From Mesocentrotus franciscanus (Eukaryota; Echinodermata; Echinoidea; Camarodonta; Strongylocentrotidae): a DNA stretch of 64,000 nt. The notes beneath the pieces were generated by a model, which was given only the letters and a program-made list of their open reading frames with translations, ran no database searches and was not told the DNA's origin. The position numbers were made by a program, and so were the translations under genes. Shown here piece by piece: positions 23,783 through 37,554 of this stretch (the stretch's first letter is position 1; the number at the start of each line of letters is the position of its first letter). The stretch lies in the NCBI GenBank assembly GCA_037976565.1, contig CP137680.1, forward strand, positions 1,463,252 to 1,527,251, read 5' to 3'.

Positions 23783-24789
23783 TGAGCCATGAGGAGTGGT
23801 GGAGTTGTTGATGTGCTGGGAAGACTAGTCATGTCTTCACTGCTTCTAGGCTTTGGAGGCTTGCGTTTCTTAACAGTCTATAAGGGACAAAGATGAAAAT
23901 AGTTTGGAAAAAGAAATGGTTAATTCTCCGAAAATTCACAGATTTCACTAATCATTGTCCTTAAAATATAACAGCAATCACCAGTATATTGACATTTCTA
24001 TAGTAACTCAGGTTATATTTTCATTTCAGATAGATTTTTAAATATGAACAAAGATGTTCATTTATGTGCAAATGGACAACATAAACCTGCATACTACTTG
24101 ACAGAAGTAAAGCAAATGATATTCATAAAGACATATTTCTTTTTTTAATGTTCTGTTCCTTCTCATGGATATGCCAATATACAGCAGAAACATCATGCCT
24201 TCAAATGTCTTATATTTATGAAATTGAAATTGCATTTTTAAATTGGTGTTACTGGTTTCTTTTGGAAAGGATACATACTTTGGACCAGATCAGTTTACAT
24301 TCCCACAATATATGAGTAAAATATGCATTTAAGATTTTAAACTCTTAGAAGAACTTTTCTATGATTCAAACCACTCATCTGGAAATGAATTGAAAGTTGA
24401 ATTGAACTGAAATTAATTAACTACTGGAACAATTATAATCATCTGTTGAGAGCCAGAAGGGAATTAACTCTGTGTAAAATATATGAGTTAACACCCTTCT
24501 AGCTCTCACCATACAATATTTTCTTAAATAAAGGAAACATTCAAATAATCTATCAAATTATCAACCACAAGAGAATTTAGCATTGGTGTTTACCTTCTGC
24601 AGATGATCAGGGAAGAGGAAAATGGTTGGAATAGCACCTTGGCGAAGTCTGGTTGTCTGGCCAATGCGGTCAAAACACTCTGCTTCAAAGTGGTCCGAGC
24701 ACACGGTGGACTACTGGCTTGGTGTCCACTTGTCCCTCCTCATCTTGACAAGCCATTCTTTCAAAAGGGCTGGACCAGCTTTGGGAAAC
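23783..24789 (-). pseudogene. THAP-domain gene remnant, copy 1 (two exons)
   Basis: Exon 24,594-24,789 on the minus strand reads FPKAGPALLKEWLVKMRRDK, WTPSQ, stop, then STVCSDHFEAECFDR and LRQGAIPTIF. This is the second half of a THAP zinc finger (CxxHF, AVPTIF box) with GT/AG sites. The next exon, 23,783-23,877, continues in frame with TVKKRKPPKPRSSEDM and a Ser/Thr/Pro-rich stretch until cut by an hAT-like element at 23,782. The exon for the first CxxC half is not found. The in-frame TAG sits at the position equivalent to Tyr of KYSSIC in THAP1 and is present in all three copies. THAP domains bind DNA and occur in P-element transposases and host regulators; which source applies here is open. 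Confidence 0.8.
24442..24509. repeat. ~70-bp palindrome family, locus 1 (giant element, copy 1)
   Basis: Stem GAGAGCCAGAAGGG-TTAACTC against GAGTTAA-CCCTTCTAGCTCTC around an AT-rich loop. Counterparts at 30,719-30,783 and 39,361-39,429 belong to the same locus by duplication. Confidence 0.8.
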
Positions 24790-25270
24790 CTGGAAATTGA
24801 TAGAAAACAAGATAATGGAGGATAAGTGGGATGCTGAGAACATCTTCATTTCATTTGCCTTTTATATTGCATTTGCCTTTGTCCTATTTGTATGCATGAT
24901 AGCATGGGGATGTGTGTCCAGATAATGATAACAAAAATTAACTGGTCAATTTTTGCTGTTTGATTTTATATAAAAATAAACACGTACCTCATCAAGCATT
25001 CTTTTAATATTTGCAATACATAATCTTGTTAACATCACAGCATAGTGACAGTTTGCATGAACCTGTCCAGATCAATTTTACAAAGCAAAGCATTTCAAAG
25101 GCAAAAGCCAAAGCTACATGTCATTCACTCCAGCAAAGCATAGTAGTCAATGCTAATGGATGCGTATGCATGTCACTCACATCATGACATGTATTATATG
25201 CAAGGTTATTTGCAGCATGCAGATAGACTAGTCGATGCAGATGTCCAAAAATATGGCAAAGATCTGGGGC

Positions 25271-27454
25271 CGTATTCTGAAAACTGTTATTTCTGTTAGT
25301 GAAAGGTAGATCTATATTCATTGTCAAAACAAATTGAAATTGCGTGTAATATGAATATAGATTATAGATCTAGGTCTAGATCTAGACCTCTAGAATATCT
25401 CTCTTAAAAAATTAAAAGTAGGGGGTCTATACAAGTACTCAACTTCGCTATGCCTATGGCTATGCGCAGACATATATTATATAACCAATGACTTCTTGTT
25501 AATATTACATTTGTTATGACTCAATTATTAGACCCTAACTCAGTAGGCCTACTCGTTTCACTTTCAGTTTCAGGCTTCACCAACATACTGACTGACATAG
25601 AGAACAAGCTGTCATGCAGTGTCAACAAAGACAAGTCAAACATTGTTTTTTACTAGTAGGTCTAGGTCTACTAGTAGTAGGTCTAGTACTAATACTAGGC
25701 TCTCGAGCTAGAAGTAGCACTAAAATGACTAAATATTTATGTGTTTGCCTATCTTTTCTTCTTTTCACACCTAACCAAGTACCAACACATATCCCCACTT
25801 GATTGGATTCAGTTTATGACTTTATGACTTATGTTTTGTGGCTTTCCCCTTCCCCAGGCCAGGCCCAGCCAAGTTACAAATATTCACACACAGTCATAAA
25901 AACAAGCAGATGGGACTACAAGCGAAAACTAGACTACAAATGTCGCGACGATTAGATTATCATATGAAACCAGTCTTTAAACGCTAATTTTTGTAATATC
26001 TAAATGAAATGATCACTTACTTGTGAAATGGGTCTTTGAAGGATCCTTTCACGAGTCGATTTGTGCATTTGATGGCTGCACAAGAAGGCATTTACTTCTG
26101 CGGCAGCAGGCCAGAAATGTTATGCACTAGATCTAGATCTATGTATGTAGCGTAGGTATGGTGGCTCCTAAGGGACACGCAAACGCAAAAATTTGACGTA
26201 TACGTATGCAACAAATTTCTTGTCTTTTACGTCCAAGACGTGAAAATCAAAAAAATTGACGTATACCTATGCAACAAATTTCTTGTCTTTACGTCCAAGA
26301 CGTGAAAATCAAAAAAATTGACGTATATCTATGCAACCAATTTCTTTGTCTTTTACGTCCAAGACGTGAAAATCAAAAAAATTGACGTATACCTATGCAA
26401 CAAATTTCTTGTCATTTACGTCCAAGACGTGAAAATCAAAAAATTGACGTATACCTTTGTTTGGTAATTTTTCATTTTCTGTACTCAATGGCCCTGAAGG
26501 GACACGCAGACGTGAAAATCGGCTGGAAAATCTGCGTCCAATATTCACGTCTGCGTCTCACACGCAGACGTGAATATTTGACGTGAATTTTTTTTCAGTA
26601 AGCTGAGCACCTACTAGCTACATGCATATAGTGCCTAACATTTCTGTACCAACATTTCTCGCCTGCCGCCGCAGATGTGATGCGAACGAAGATTTTCTAA
26701 ATGTCAACAAAATACCTTTTGTGCAGCCATCAAATGCACAAATCGACTCGTGAAAGGCTCCTTGAAAACATTTCACAAGTAAGTGATCATTTCATTTAGA
26801 TATTACAAAAATTAGCGTTTAAAGACTGGTTTCATATGATAATCTAATCGTCGCGACATTGTACTATTTGTAGTCTAGTTTTCGCTTGTAGTCCCATCTG
26901 CTTGTTTTTATGACTATGTGTGAATATTTGTAACTTGGCTGGGCCTGGCCTGGCCTGGGGAAGGAAAGCCACAAAACATAAGTCATAAAGTCATAAACTG
27001 AATCCAATCAAATGTGTTGGTACTTGGTTAGGTGTGAAAGAAGAAAGATAGGCAAACACATAAATATTTAGTCATTTTAGTGCTACTCTAGCTGAGAGCC
27101 TAGCCTAGTATTACTATTAGTAAAAACCATGTTGTTAGACTAGTTTGTTGACACTGACAGCTTGCTCTCTATGTCAGTCAGTATGTTGAAACTGAAAGTG
27201 AAACAAGTACTGAGTTAGGGTCTAATAATTCAGTCATAACAAATCTAAATAACAAGAAGTCATTGGTTATATGTCTGCATAGCCATAGCATAGCGACGTT
27301 GTGTGTGCTATACTTGTAGTTGTAATTGTATAGACCCCTACTTTTAATTTTAGAGATATTTTGATATAGATTCTAGAGGTCTAGACTCTAGATCTTATTA
27401 CACACAATTTCAATTTGTTTTGACAATTAATATAGATCTACCTTTCACTAATAA
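25271..27454. mobile_element. Foldback-type element (2.2 kb), copy 1
   Basis: Two ~0.88 kb arms are inverted repeats (TTAGTGAAAGGTAGATCTAT near 25,297; its complement near 27,450), meeting around a central module at 26,157-26,611. The right arm at 38,552 lacks it: GATCTGGGGC joins directly to GCGGAGGGCC there. Long arms recall TU/foldback elements of sea urchins. No coding frame. Confidence 0.82.
26157..26611 (+). repeat. 63-bp repeat module at the foldback centre, copy 1
   Basis: TATGGTGGCTCC start, four 63-bp monomers (26,205-26,455), a shortened hairpin part and the CAGTAAGCTGAGCACC end. Flanked by CGTAGG and TACTAG, where the two arms meet. Confidence 0.88.
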
Positions 27455-28240
27455 GGAGGGCCAAAGTCAAATATCATGCTCGGTTTTTGAGTTGCCTGCC
27501 ACTACCGCATAAACTAAGCACACCTTGTTTATTTGAAAGATTTTATCATAATACACAATATTTCAGAGGTGTTTTTTTAATTTGTTGCGAACAATCCTAA
27601 ATCGGAGGGCGTCAAACGGCCCTTTGACGAAAAATAGTATTTTGTGAATTATATTTTAAGGAACCTTAAACCACCATGAGTTTGGTGTCATATGAAAGAG
27701 AATTAAATGATCTAAATTTTGATACCAATTTCAATGAAATTGGGATTAATTAGCATTGCAAATTTAAGTAAAAAACATGATTTTTGTGATTTTTTCCAAA
27801 TATTGAATTTTATCAATAATCGTTATTTTACATATATCAAAATTGGAGAAATGCATTTTTTTGTAACTTTCCAGGAATTTACCCATATACAAGGATAATA
27901 TTCTGTGAAAAGGAAAAGTGTATATGTCTCTTCAATAAAAGTTATAGCAACCCAAAATTATTGATTCGATTTCCACAAAAACAACATTTTTGCCCACATG
28001 TGTATTAACTGTATGCATGTACGTGTATTAGTGTATTGAGGACCTGTTTGGCGTGTTTACATTGAGTTTTAAAGATAACTTTTGAGTAAAACCTCTAATC
28101 ACCATGGATTTGGTGTCAAAAGATGGATAATTGAAATATCTTCAAGTTGATAACAATTTCATTGAATTATGTAGTGTGTGAAATGTAAATTTTGAGCCAA
28201 AAATTGTTTTGTAGATATTTTTTTCCCCTCTAATTTGGTT

Positions 28241-28740
28241 NNNNNNNNNNNNNNNNNNNNNNNNNNNNNNNNNNNNNNNNNNNNNNNNNNNNNNNNNNNN
28301 NNNNNNNNNNNNNNNNNNNNNNNNNNNNNNNNNNNNNNNNNNNNNNNNNNNNNNNNNNNNNNNNNNNNNNNNNNNNNNNNNNNNNNNNNNNNNNNNNNNN
28401 NNNNNNNNNNNNNNNNNNNNNNNNNNNNNNNNNNNNNNNNNNNNNNNNNNNNNNNNNNNNNNNNNNNNNNNNNNNNNNNNNNNNNNNNNNNNNNNNNNNN
28501 NNNNNNNNNNNNNNNNNNNNNNNNNNNNNNNNNNNNNNNNNNNNNNNNNNNNNNNNNNNNNNNNNNNNNNNNNNNNNNNNNNNNNNNNNNNNNNNNNNNN
28601 NNNNNNNNNNNNNNNNNNNNNNNNNNNNNNNNNNNNNNNNNNNNNNNNNNNNNNNNNNNNNNNNNNNNNNNNNNNNNNNNNNNNNNNNNNNNNNNNNNNN
28701 NNNNNNNNNNNNNNNNNNNNNNNNNNNNNNNNNNNNNNNN
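28241..28740. other. Assembly gap (500 N)
   Basis: Exactly 500 undetermined bases, probably a nominal scaffold gap. Translated frames across it are meaningless. Confidence 0.99.
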
Positions 28741-29768
28741 AAGTCATGATAAATGGAAACAATTATTATTACCATTTGTTTTCACGAAATGTAAAGAATT
28801 GTTTTATAATTTATTAATGATTACTTTCTTTCAATTGTTACTGAAATACATCCTAAGTTAATTTATGAAATTACATACATGTAGTTGAATATTTATAAAC
28901 TGTTTTTCATAAAGATTATATATATGCATGCAGGTCTATTATTACAAATCAACATATAAATATATTTTATTAAATAAAATACTTTCTTTACTAGTACATG
29001 TACAACACATATCTTTAGTTAAGTTACCCAACACTTCATGCCTAAAGGGGAAGTCTCATCCAAAATCAATTGTTTGAATAAAAACAGAAAATAAAACACA
29101 TCAAAAAAGGTTTGAGCAAAATCGGATAATACTTTAAAAGTTCTAATTTTTTATGACATGAAAACCTGTACCTCCACAATGAAAATTACTTGACAAATTA
29201 GTAACTATTTATGAGTATGTGATCATTAGTATAACTAACCATTTTGTGGGTATATATTAATACTATACATGAAAAGAAACAATGATATTGATTCTCTGAT
29301 TGTTTACACAACTTCATACATCATTTTGGGATTCAAAAATCCATAACAAAACAACAACAACAAATGCATTTAGTTCATCTCATTGAAGACCACTTTACAG
29401 TTGTGTTACTATAAATAAATGTTGAATATCACATGAAATAATTAACAAAATGTTGTCCTTTTTCAAACACTAGTCGAGATCTAAACAGTAATATCACTAT
29501 ACATCATAATTCCAGTACATGTATACAGGTAAATTGTCAGCATAATTTGAAGAATTGGAAAACTAAACAAAACAGTTGAATTAACATATAGTATAGTTCT
29601 ACTTTCAGGTTTCATACAGGTGTAAAAGGAACATCACAACACAAATTAATTACTTTCTTAACTTTTCTTAGTGTCCAAATGAAATGGAATAAAATATAAT
29701 TTTGTTTCTCTCACATTGAGTAGACAATATCTTGCATTTAGATTTCATGCAAACCAATAAATATAAAA

Positions 29769-30058
29769 TGGGGGGTTAGTTTAAACTTGGGCTGCCAAGT
29801 GAAATGTGATGCATAGAAGAATGCCATCATGTGTCCAGACCCACACAGTATCCGCATCGTCATTGGGTCAACCCCTGGTAACTTAACCATATAACTCTAT
29901 ATAACTCTGGATATAACTGTGTATCAAACTGTTACTTGATTTAAAAAGACGTTATCATGCAATGCTTTTTATGGTCTCCATTGTGTTAGTAGATGCCAGG
30001 AAAACATCTCCGCATCGTCATTGGGTCAACCCCTTAGCAAAAATCTAGATCCGCCCTG
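29769..30058 (-). mobile_element. hAT-like short element, copy 2
   Basis: Counterpart of 23,486-23,782 with several single-base deletions. Confidence 0.6.
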
Positions 30059-31065
30059 TGAGCCATGAGGAGTGGTGGAGTTGTTGATGCTGGGAAGACT
30101 AGTCATGTCTTCACTGCTTCTTGGCTTTGGAGGCTTGGGTTTCATACCAGTCTATAAGGGACAAAGATGAAAATAGTTTGGAAAAAGAAATGGTTAATTC
30201 TCCGAAAATTCACAGATTTCACTAATCATTGTCCTTAAAATATAACAGCAATCACCAGTATATTGACATTTCTATAGTAACTCAGGTTATATTTTCATTT
30301 CAGATAGATTTTTAAATATGAACAAAGATGTTCATTTATGTGCAAATGGACAACATAAACCTGCATACTACTTGACAGAAGTAAAGCAAATGATATTCAT
30401 AAAGACATATTTCTTTTTTTAATGTTCTGTTCCCTTCTCATGGATATGCCAATATACAGCAGAAACATCATGCCTTCAAATGTCTTATATTTATGAAATT
30501 GAAATTGCATTTTTTAAATTGGTGTTACTGGTTTCTTTTGGAAAGGAATACATACTTTGGACCAGATCAGTTTACATTCCCACAATATATGAGTAAAATA
30601 TGCATTTAAGATTTTAAACTCTTAGAAGAACTTTTCTATGATTCAAACCACTCATCTGGAAATGAATTGAAAGTTGAATTGAACTGAAATTAATTAACTA
30701 CTGGAACAATTATAATCATCTGTTGAGAGCCAGAAGGAATTAACTCTGTGTAAAAATATGAGTTAACACCCTTCTAGCTCTCACCATACAATATTTTCTT
30801 AAATAAAGGAAACATTCAAATAATCTATCAAATTATCAACCACAAGAGAATTTAGCATTGGTGTTTACCTTCTGCAGATGATCAGGGAAGAGGAAAATGG
30901 TTGGAATAGCACCTTGGCGAAGTCTGGTTGTCTGGCCAATGCGGTCAAAACACTCTGCTTCAAAGTGGTCCGAGCACACGGTGGACTACTGGCTTGGTGT
31001 CCACTTGTCCCTCCTCATCTTGACAAGCCATTCTTTCAAAAGGGCTGGACCAGCTTTGGGGAAAC
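30059..31065 (-). pseudogene. THAP-domain gene remnant, copy 2
   Basis: Same two exons (30,869-31,065 and 30,059-30,151). It shares the TAG stop and has an extra G near 31,058 that shifts frame at the start of the THAP exon. The start of the downstream exon differs (TGMKPKPP in place of TVKKRKPP). Confidence 0.78.
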
Positions 31066-31548
31066 CTGGAAATTGATAGAAAACAAGATAATGGAGGATA
31101 AGTGGGATGCTGAGAACATCTTCATTTCATTTGCCTTTTATATTGCATTTGCCTTTGTCCTATTTGTATGCATGATAGCATGGGGGATGTGTGTCCAGAT
31201 AATGATAACAAAATTAACTGGTCAATTTTTGCTGTTTGATTTTATATAAAAAAATAAACACGTACCTCATCAAGCATTCTTTTAATATTTGCAATACATA
31301 ATCTTGTTAACATCACAGCATAGTGACAGTTTGCATGAACCTGTCCAGATCAATTTTACAAAGCAAAGCATTTCAAAGGCAAAAGCCAAAGCTACATGTC
31401 ATTCACTCCAGCAAAGCATAGTAGTCAATGCTAATGGATGCGTATGCATGTCACTCACATCATGACATGTATTATATGCAAGGTTATTTGCAGCATGCAG
31501 ATAGACTAGTCAATGCAGATGTCCAAAAATATGGCAAAGATCTGGGGC

Positions 31549-33759
31549 CGTATTCTGAAAACTGTTATTTCTGTTAGTGAAAGGTAGATCTATATTCATT
31601 GTCAAAACAAATTGAAATTGCGTGTAATGATATGAATATAGATTATAGATCTAGGTCTAGATCTAGACCTCTAGAATATCTCTCTTAAAAAATTAAAAGT
31701 AGGGGGTCTATACAAGTACTCAACTTCGCTATGCCTATGGCTATGCGCAGACATATATTATATAACCAATGACTTCTTGTTAATATTACATTTGTTATGA
31801 CTCAATTATTAGACCCTAACTCAGTAGGCCTACTCGTTTCACTTTCAGTTTCAGGCTTCACCAACATACTGACTGACATAGAGAACAAGCTGTCATGCAG
31901 TGTCAACAAAGACAAGTCAAACATTGTTTTTTACTAGTAGGTCTAGGTCTACTAGTAGTAGGTCTAGTACTAATACTAGGCTCGAGCTAGAAGTAGCACT
32001 AAAATGACTAAATATTTATGTGTTTGCCTATCTTTTCTTCTTTTCACACCTAACCAAGTACCAACACATATCCCCACTTGATTGGATTCAGTTTATGACT
32101 TTATGACTTATGTTTTGTGGCTTTCCCCTTCCCCAGGCCAGGCCCAGCCAAGTTACAAATATTCACACACAGTCATAAAAACAAGCAGATGGGACTACAA
32201 GCGAAAACTAGACTACAAATGTCGCGACGATTAGATTATCATATGAAACCAGTCTTTAAACGCTAATTTTTGTAATATCTAAATGAAATGATCACTTACT
32301 TGTGAAATGGGTCTTTGAAGGATCCTTTCACGAGTCGATTTGTGCATTTGATGGCTGCACAAGAAGGCATTTACTTCTGCGGCAGCAGGCCAGAAATGTT
32401 ATGCACTAGATCTAGATCTATGTATGTAGCGTAGGTATGGTGGCTCCTAAGGGACACGCAAACGCAAAAATTTGACGTATACGTATGCAACAAATTTCTT
32501 GTCTTTACGTCCAAGACGTGAAAATCAAAAAATTGACGTATACCTATGCAACAAATTTCTTGTCTTTACGTCCAAGACGTGAAAATCAAAAAATTGACGT
32601 ATATCTATGCAACCAATTTCTTTGTCTTTACGTCCAAGACGTGAAAATCAAAAAATTGACGTATACCTATGCAACAAATTTCTTGTCATTTACGTCCAAG
32701 ACGTGAAAATCAAAAAATTGACGTATACCTTTGTTTGGTAATTTTTCATTTTTCTGTACTCAATGGCCCTGAAGGGACACGCAGACGTGAAAATCGGCTG
32801 GAAAATCTGCGTCCAATATTCACGTCTGCGTCTCACACGCAGACGTGAATATTTGACGAATTTTTTCAGTAAGCTGAGCACCTACTAGCTACATGCATAT
32901 AGTGCCTAACATTTCTGTACCAACATTTCTCGCCTGCCGCCGCAGATGTGATGCGAACGAAGATTTTCTAAATGTCAACAAAATACCTTTTGTGCAGCCA
33001 TCAAATGCACAAATCGACTCGTGAAAGGCTCCTTGAAAACATTTCACAAGTAAGTGATCATTTCATTTAGATATTACAAAATTAGCGTTTAAAGACTGGT
33101 TTCATATGATAATCTAATCGTCGCGACATTGTACTATTTGTAGTCTAGTTTTCGCTTGTAGTCCCATCTGCTTGTTTTTATGACTATGTGTGAATATTTG
33201 TAACTTGGCTGGGCCTGGCCTGGCCTGGGGAAGGAAAGCCACAAAACATAAGTCATAAAGTCATAAACTGAATCCAATCAAGTGGGGATATGTGTTGGTA
33301 CTTGGTTAGGTGTGAAAAGAAGAAAAGATAGGCAAACACATAAATATTTAGTCATTTTAGTGCTACTTCTAGCTCGAGAGCCTAGCCCTAGTATTACTAT
33401 TAGTAAAAACCATGTTGTTAGACTAGTTTGTTGACACTGACAGCTTGCTCTCTATGTCAGTCAGTATGTTGGTGAAGCCTGAAACTGAAAGTGAAACAAG
33501 TACTGAGTTAGGGTCTAATAATTCAGTCATAACAAATCTAAATAACAAGAAGTCATTGGTTATATGTCTGCGCATAGCCATAGCATAGGCATAGCGACGT
33601 TGTGTGTGCTATACTTGTAGTTGTAATTGTATAGACCCCTACTTTTAATTTTTTAGAGAGATATTTTGATATAGATTCTAGAGGTCTAGACTCTAGATCT
33701 TATTACACGCAATTTCAATTTGTTTTGACAATTAATATAGATCTACCTTTCACTAATAA
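31549..33759. mobile_element. Foldback-type element, copy 2
   Basis: Same element in the duplicated segment, 2,211 bp, with a more complete right arm than copy 1. Confidence 0.82.
32436..32882 (+). repeat. 63-bp repeat module at the foldback centre, copy 2
   Basis: Counterpart of 26,157-26,611 with four monomers of about 61-62 bp, mostly one base short in homopolymers. Confidence 0.88.
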
Positions 33760-34768
33760 GCGGAGGGCCAAAGTCAAATATCATGCTCGGTTTTTGAGTT
33801 GCCTGCCACTACCGCATAAACTAAGCACACCTTGTTTATTTGAAAGATTTTATCATAATACACAATATTTCAGAGGTGTTTTTTTAATTTGTTGCGAACA
33901 ATCCTAAATCGGAGGGCGTCCAAAAGCGGCCCTTTGACAAAAATAGTATTTTGTGAATTATATTTTAAGGGAACCTTAAACCACCATGAGTTTGGTGTCA
34001 TATGAAAGAGAATTAAATGATCTAAATTTTGATACCAATTTCAATGAAATTGGGATTAATTAGCATTGCAAATTTAAGTAAAAAACATGATTTTTGTGAT
34101 TTTTTTCCAAATATTGAATTTTATCAATAATCGTTATTTTACATATATCAAAATTGGAGAAATGCATTTTTTGTAACTTTCCAGGAATTTACCCATATAC
34201 AAGGATAATATTCTGTGAAAAGGAAAAGTGTATATGTCTCTTCAATAAAAAGTTATAGCAACCCAAAATTATTGATTCGATTTCCACAAAAACAACATTT
34301 TTGCCCACATGTGTATTAACTGTATGCATGTACGTGTATTAGTGTATTGAGGACCTGTTTGGCGTGTTTACATTGAGTTTTAAAGATAACTTTTGAGTAA
34401 AACCTCTAATCACCATGGATTTGGTGTCAAAAGATGGATAATTGAAATATCTTCAAGTTGATAACAATTTCATTGAATTATGTAGTGTGTGAAATGTAAA
34501 TTTTGAGCCAAAAATTGTTTTTTGTAGATATTTTTCCCCTCTAATTTTGGCCAGTATTTCGGTATATTAACTGGACAACAGTGATTGAACATTTAGTGGT
34601 GCAGAAAGTTCAAGGGATTTGGAGTGCTGACTGCAATTGATAAGTACTTCTTGTTTACTCTGGGATGTTTCAGAAAATGTGGGCATTAGCAGTCCCCCCT
34701 CCCACCCCGCCCTTCCAGCCGCTTGACATAATCTTGCCCATGACCTAGACAAGTTAGTGCATCTATCA

Positions 34769-37554
34769 ACATGAATATAATATAGTATCGCCATGTTTGG
34801 TTTGATGGTTTATTTTGCCTGACTACTAAGAAAACATGTGTATGCTTGTAAGAAACTAGGGTACCCACATTCGTAAGTCCTCTCTGAGGAATTTTGGAAT
34901 AATGCCTTGCCAAAGGGCACTAGCGAGTAGTGAATCCACTTCACATGGTGTCGCCTCCTCACTCCTGAACAAACCTCCTGGCATTGTGATTGATCCTATG
35001 TTCTATGTCCTGACAAGATATTGGCATTATCCTGGCTGTCCAGAACGCCAGCCAAAAAAGGAGTCGAGGCTGGTACATGGATAGATTCTGTTTAATTATC
35101 TACCTTATCTAGACTTGCTATGATGCACACCATGTTATAACGTTAAGAGTAATTAGAAGGATACTCAGAGAATGAAGGGGATGCTGAGAACATTGTTTTT
35201 TAAATTTTTATTCAGAAAATCCAATTCTCATTTAAATCAGCCAATGACCTAAATAAAATTTTGAAGAAAATGGAAAGAAGGCCCAGCTTACAGGCCTATC
35301 GTGACAATGGGAACGGTGTGGGGATTTTTTTATCCAGGCAAATAATGATGCATTTTTCCTTTTGAAAAAAAATGTTGGATATATCAAAAATACATGTAGG
35401 TTAGGAAAAGAGTCCTTTCCCACATCATAAAAAGTCTGAGATTTTAATCACCAAGACATGATTATAATGCAAAGAAGTTCTTAATTTTGAAGAAAATGAT
35501 GGATAAATGCAGCATTATGCATGTATTATGGGGTGAGTTTGGAAGAAATCTTGGAATTATTAATTCCTTAGTTTTGGTAACGTGTACATCCTGGAACATC
35601 CTGGAGATGGGTTTAAGAACGTTTCACCAACCCCGCCACCCCAATTTGAAATAGTAATGAGATTTAAAACTACCAAGATGTGTTTAGAATGCAAACTAGT
35701 TCTGAATTTAGAAATAAATTAAGGCATAAGACATGAAGACAATGTTTATAATGGAAATGGGTGTGGGATGAATGTTTGAGAATTGAATCACCATGTATGG
35801 TAAATAATAAAAATGCATTTATGTAAATAAGAAAATGACATAGTTATTCATACAAACAAATCCCTAGAATTAGAATTTCCTGACCAGATTGAAGAATATT
35901 CAAGAAAAAATGGCTCATTAGATTTTAAAGATTTTTCGTTATATGCAAGGATACAATGTTTATCAAACTATTGAGTTGACGTGGTGTCAACCCTCTCACC
36001 CTCTCTCTCTCTCTCTCTCAATCGACGCATGTGCTTTACTTTTACAAGGGGCTTCCGCTGACAACTGCCAGTGACAAATTTGTCATTTTGGGTAGATAAA
36101 AGATACACGTATCCTATAAGGAAAGATCCAGAGACAGATTGGCCGTGGGGAGTTTGGGAATTTTCCCACGAGCAGCTCTTTATTTTTGGTTGGATCAAGG
36201 TCCAGTCGATTTGTGGTCTGAGGGCCACTTGATATATATGCATCTTACATATTCAGTGGGCAGGTCGCATAACACTTTAAAAACCAATGTTCAGTCCCAG
36301 TCTGCCCCTGGAAACATCAAATAAGTTTTGTGTCAAAGACATGATGTAGAAAAATAAAAAGGCCTGTCTAAATGTTGTAGTCCTGTTGTTATCTGGTTAT
36401 TCGATCTTTCGACAAAGCTGTAAAAGTTTTAGTTGCTTAAGGACATATAGTGGATAGGAATTTTAAAACAAATAATTAATTTTACCACATTGAAACAGCA
36501 TCCAAAGATATATTAAATTCATGTTGATAGTGAAGTTGTGCTAGTGTGATCGGAAGACGTCCAAATTTAGAAAGAAAGGCGAGTTAAGGCAATTTCATAA
36601 TGTCGCTCCTTTCTGCTTAGGCGAATCCAAGGTGAATAATGAAATATATATTAAAACAATTTAGGGTAAAACACTGATGTGCGAACCCTTCCTTTTCAGA
36701 ACCACAAGAAGGCCTGAGTGACTCCGTGCGGGAAATATTCAGAAATGAAAATAGGAAATTCATTCCCACGCCCACCCCTTCGAGCAATACCCTAAGCCTT
36801 AGTTATAAGTCTTCATTAAATTTTTCATTAAAATGTATAAGAGGTTTGGGCGTTCATAAACATTTACCCTCCGAAAATGGACCTTTTTAAATAAGAGTAC
36901 CTTAGGCCAGAAAATCTATATACACATTGCTTTTTGTACATACATGTATATTTATGAAGCAAATAAATATCAATGCAATAAACTGTATTCTAATGCTTGT
37001 AAATTAAGTAATGTTTTCTATATTAACGCAAATAAAAGTATTTATATGTGTTTTCTTCAATAATAAAAATAAAAAAATGTTTGGCTCAGACTTGATATCC
37101 ACATGTATTGAAAAGAATTTACAGCACATTAACGCTTCGGCTTTATGCATGGTCTTCTGAAAAATTACTTGAGGATTCACAAGACCGCCATGTCAGTTTT
37201 ATGGGCATCCCAACAATTTTTCTGAGGGTTCAAGAGACCTACATTGTTGGTCTCGTGGCTGTTTATATAATCCCAGCTAAATCACAAGCATGATTTTTTT
37301 AAATGATCTGTCTTTGATTATGTTCAAATATTTGTCTTTACCATGACAAGATTGTACTAAGCGGTCAGATGACAGATGGAAGGGGTGGTGTCAAATAATA
37401 GTTAATTGTGTGTGGGGAGGGGATGAGGCACCTGCCCATGCCCCCATTTTCTAAAACATCACAGAGTATAGAAATACTTATCAATTGCACTAAGCACTCT
37501 CCTGGCCTAATCCTTTTAACTGTCTGGACTGTCTGCATTACTTTGTTCGTGTTC
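34769..37554. other. Central spacer between the giant element's arms
   Basis: 2.8 kb of AT-rich DNA with no recognisable gene. It holds an hAT-like element (36,129-36,310) and a partial tandem copy of the arm's inner edge (37,420-37,550 resembles 37,610-37,740). Confidence 0.7.
36129..36310. mobile_element. hAT-type MITE with 8-bp target duplication
   Basis: Ends CAGAGACAGATTGGCC and CCCAGTCTGCCCCTG; flanks GAAAGATC (36,121-36,128) and GAAACATC (36,311-36,318) match at seven of eight bases, the hAT signature. 182 bp, non-coding. Confidence 0.8.

Larger units (their letters stand above)
22429..28240. repeat. Duplicated 5.8 kb segment, copy 1
   Basis: Collinear with 28,741-34,551 at a constant offset of about 6,312 bp and ending at the N gap. 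Short deletions relative to copy 2 accumulate towards its right end (e.g. near 27,009, 27,185 and 27,290). Confidence 0.95.
28741..34551. repeat. Duplicated 5.8 kb segment, copy 2
   Basis: Same content and order as 22,429-28,240. Deletions relative to copy 1 cluster in its first ~500 bp, next to the gap. A few clustered substitutions (e.g. 30,137-30,150) argue against simple read error alone. Confidence 0.95.

Noticed and set aside
24603..24800. 65-codon frame opposite the THAP exon (and at 30,878 and 39,045)
   Set aside because: Antisense shadow; the splice sites and THAP motif are on the other strand.
28142..28861. Three frames of about 200 codons
   Set aside because: They are almost wholly the 500-N gap.
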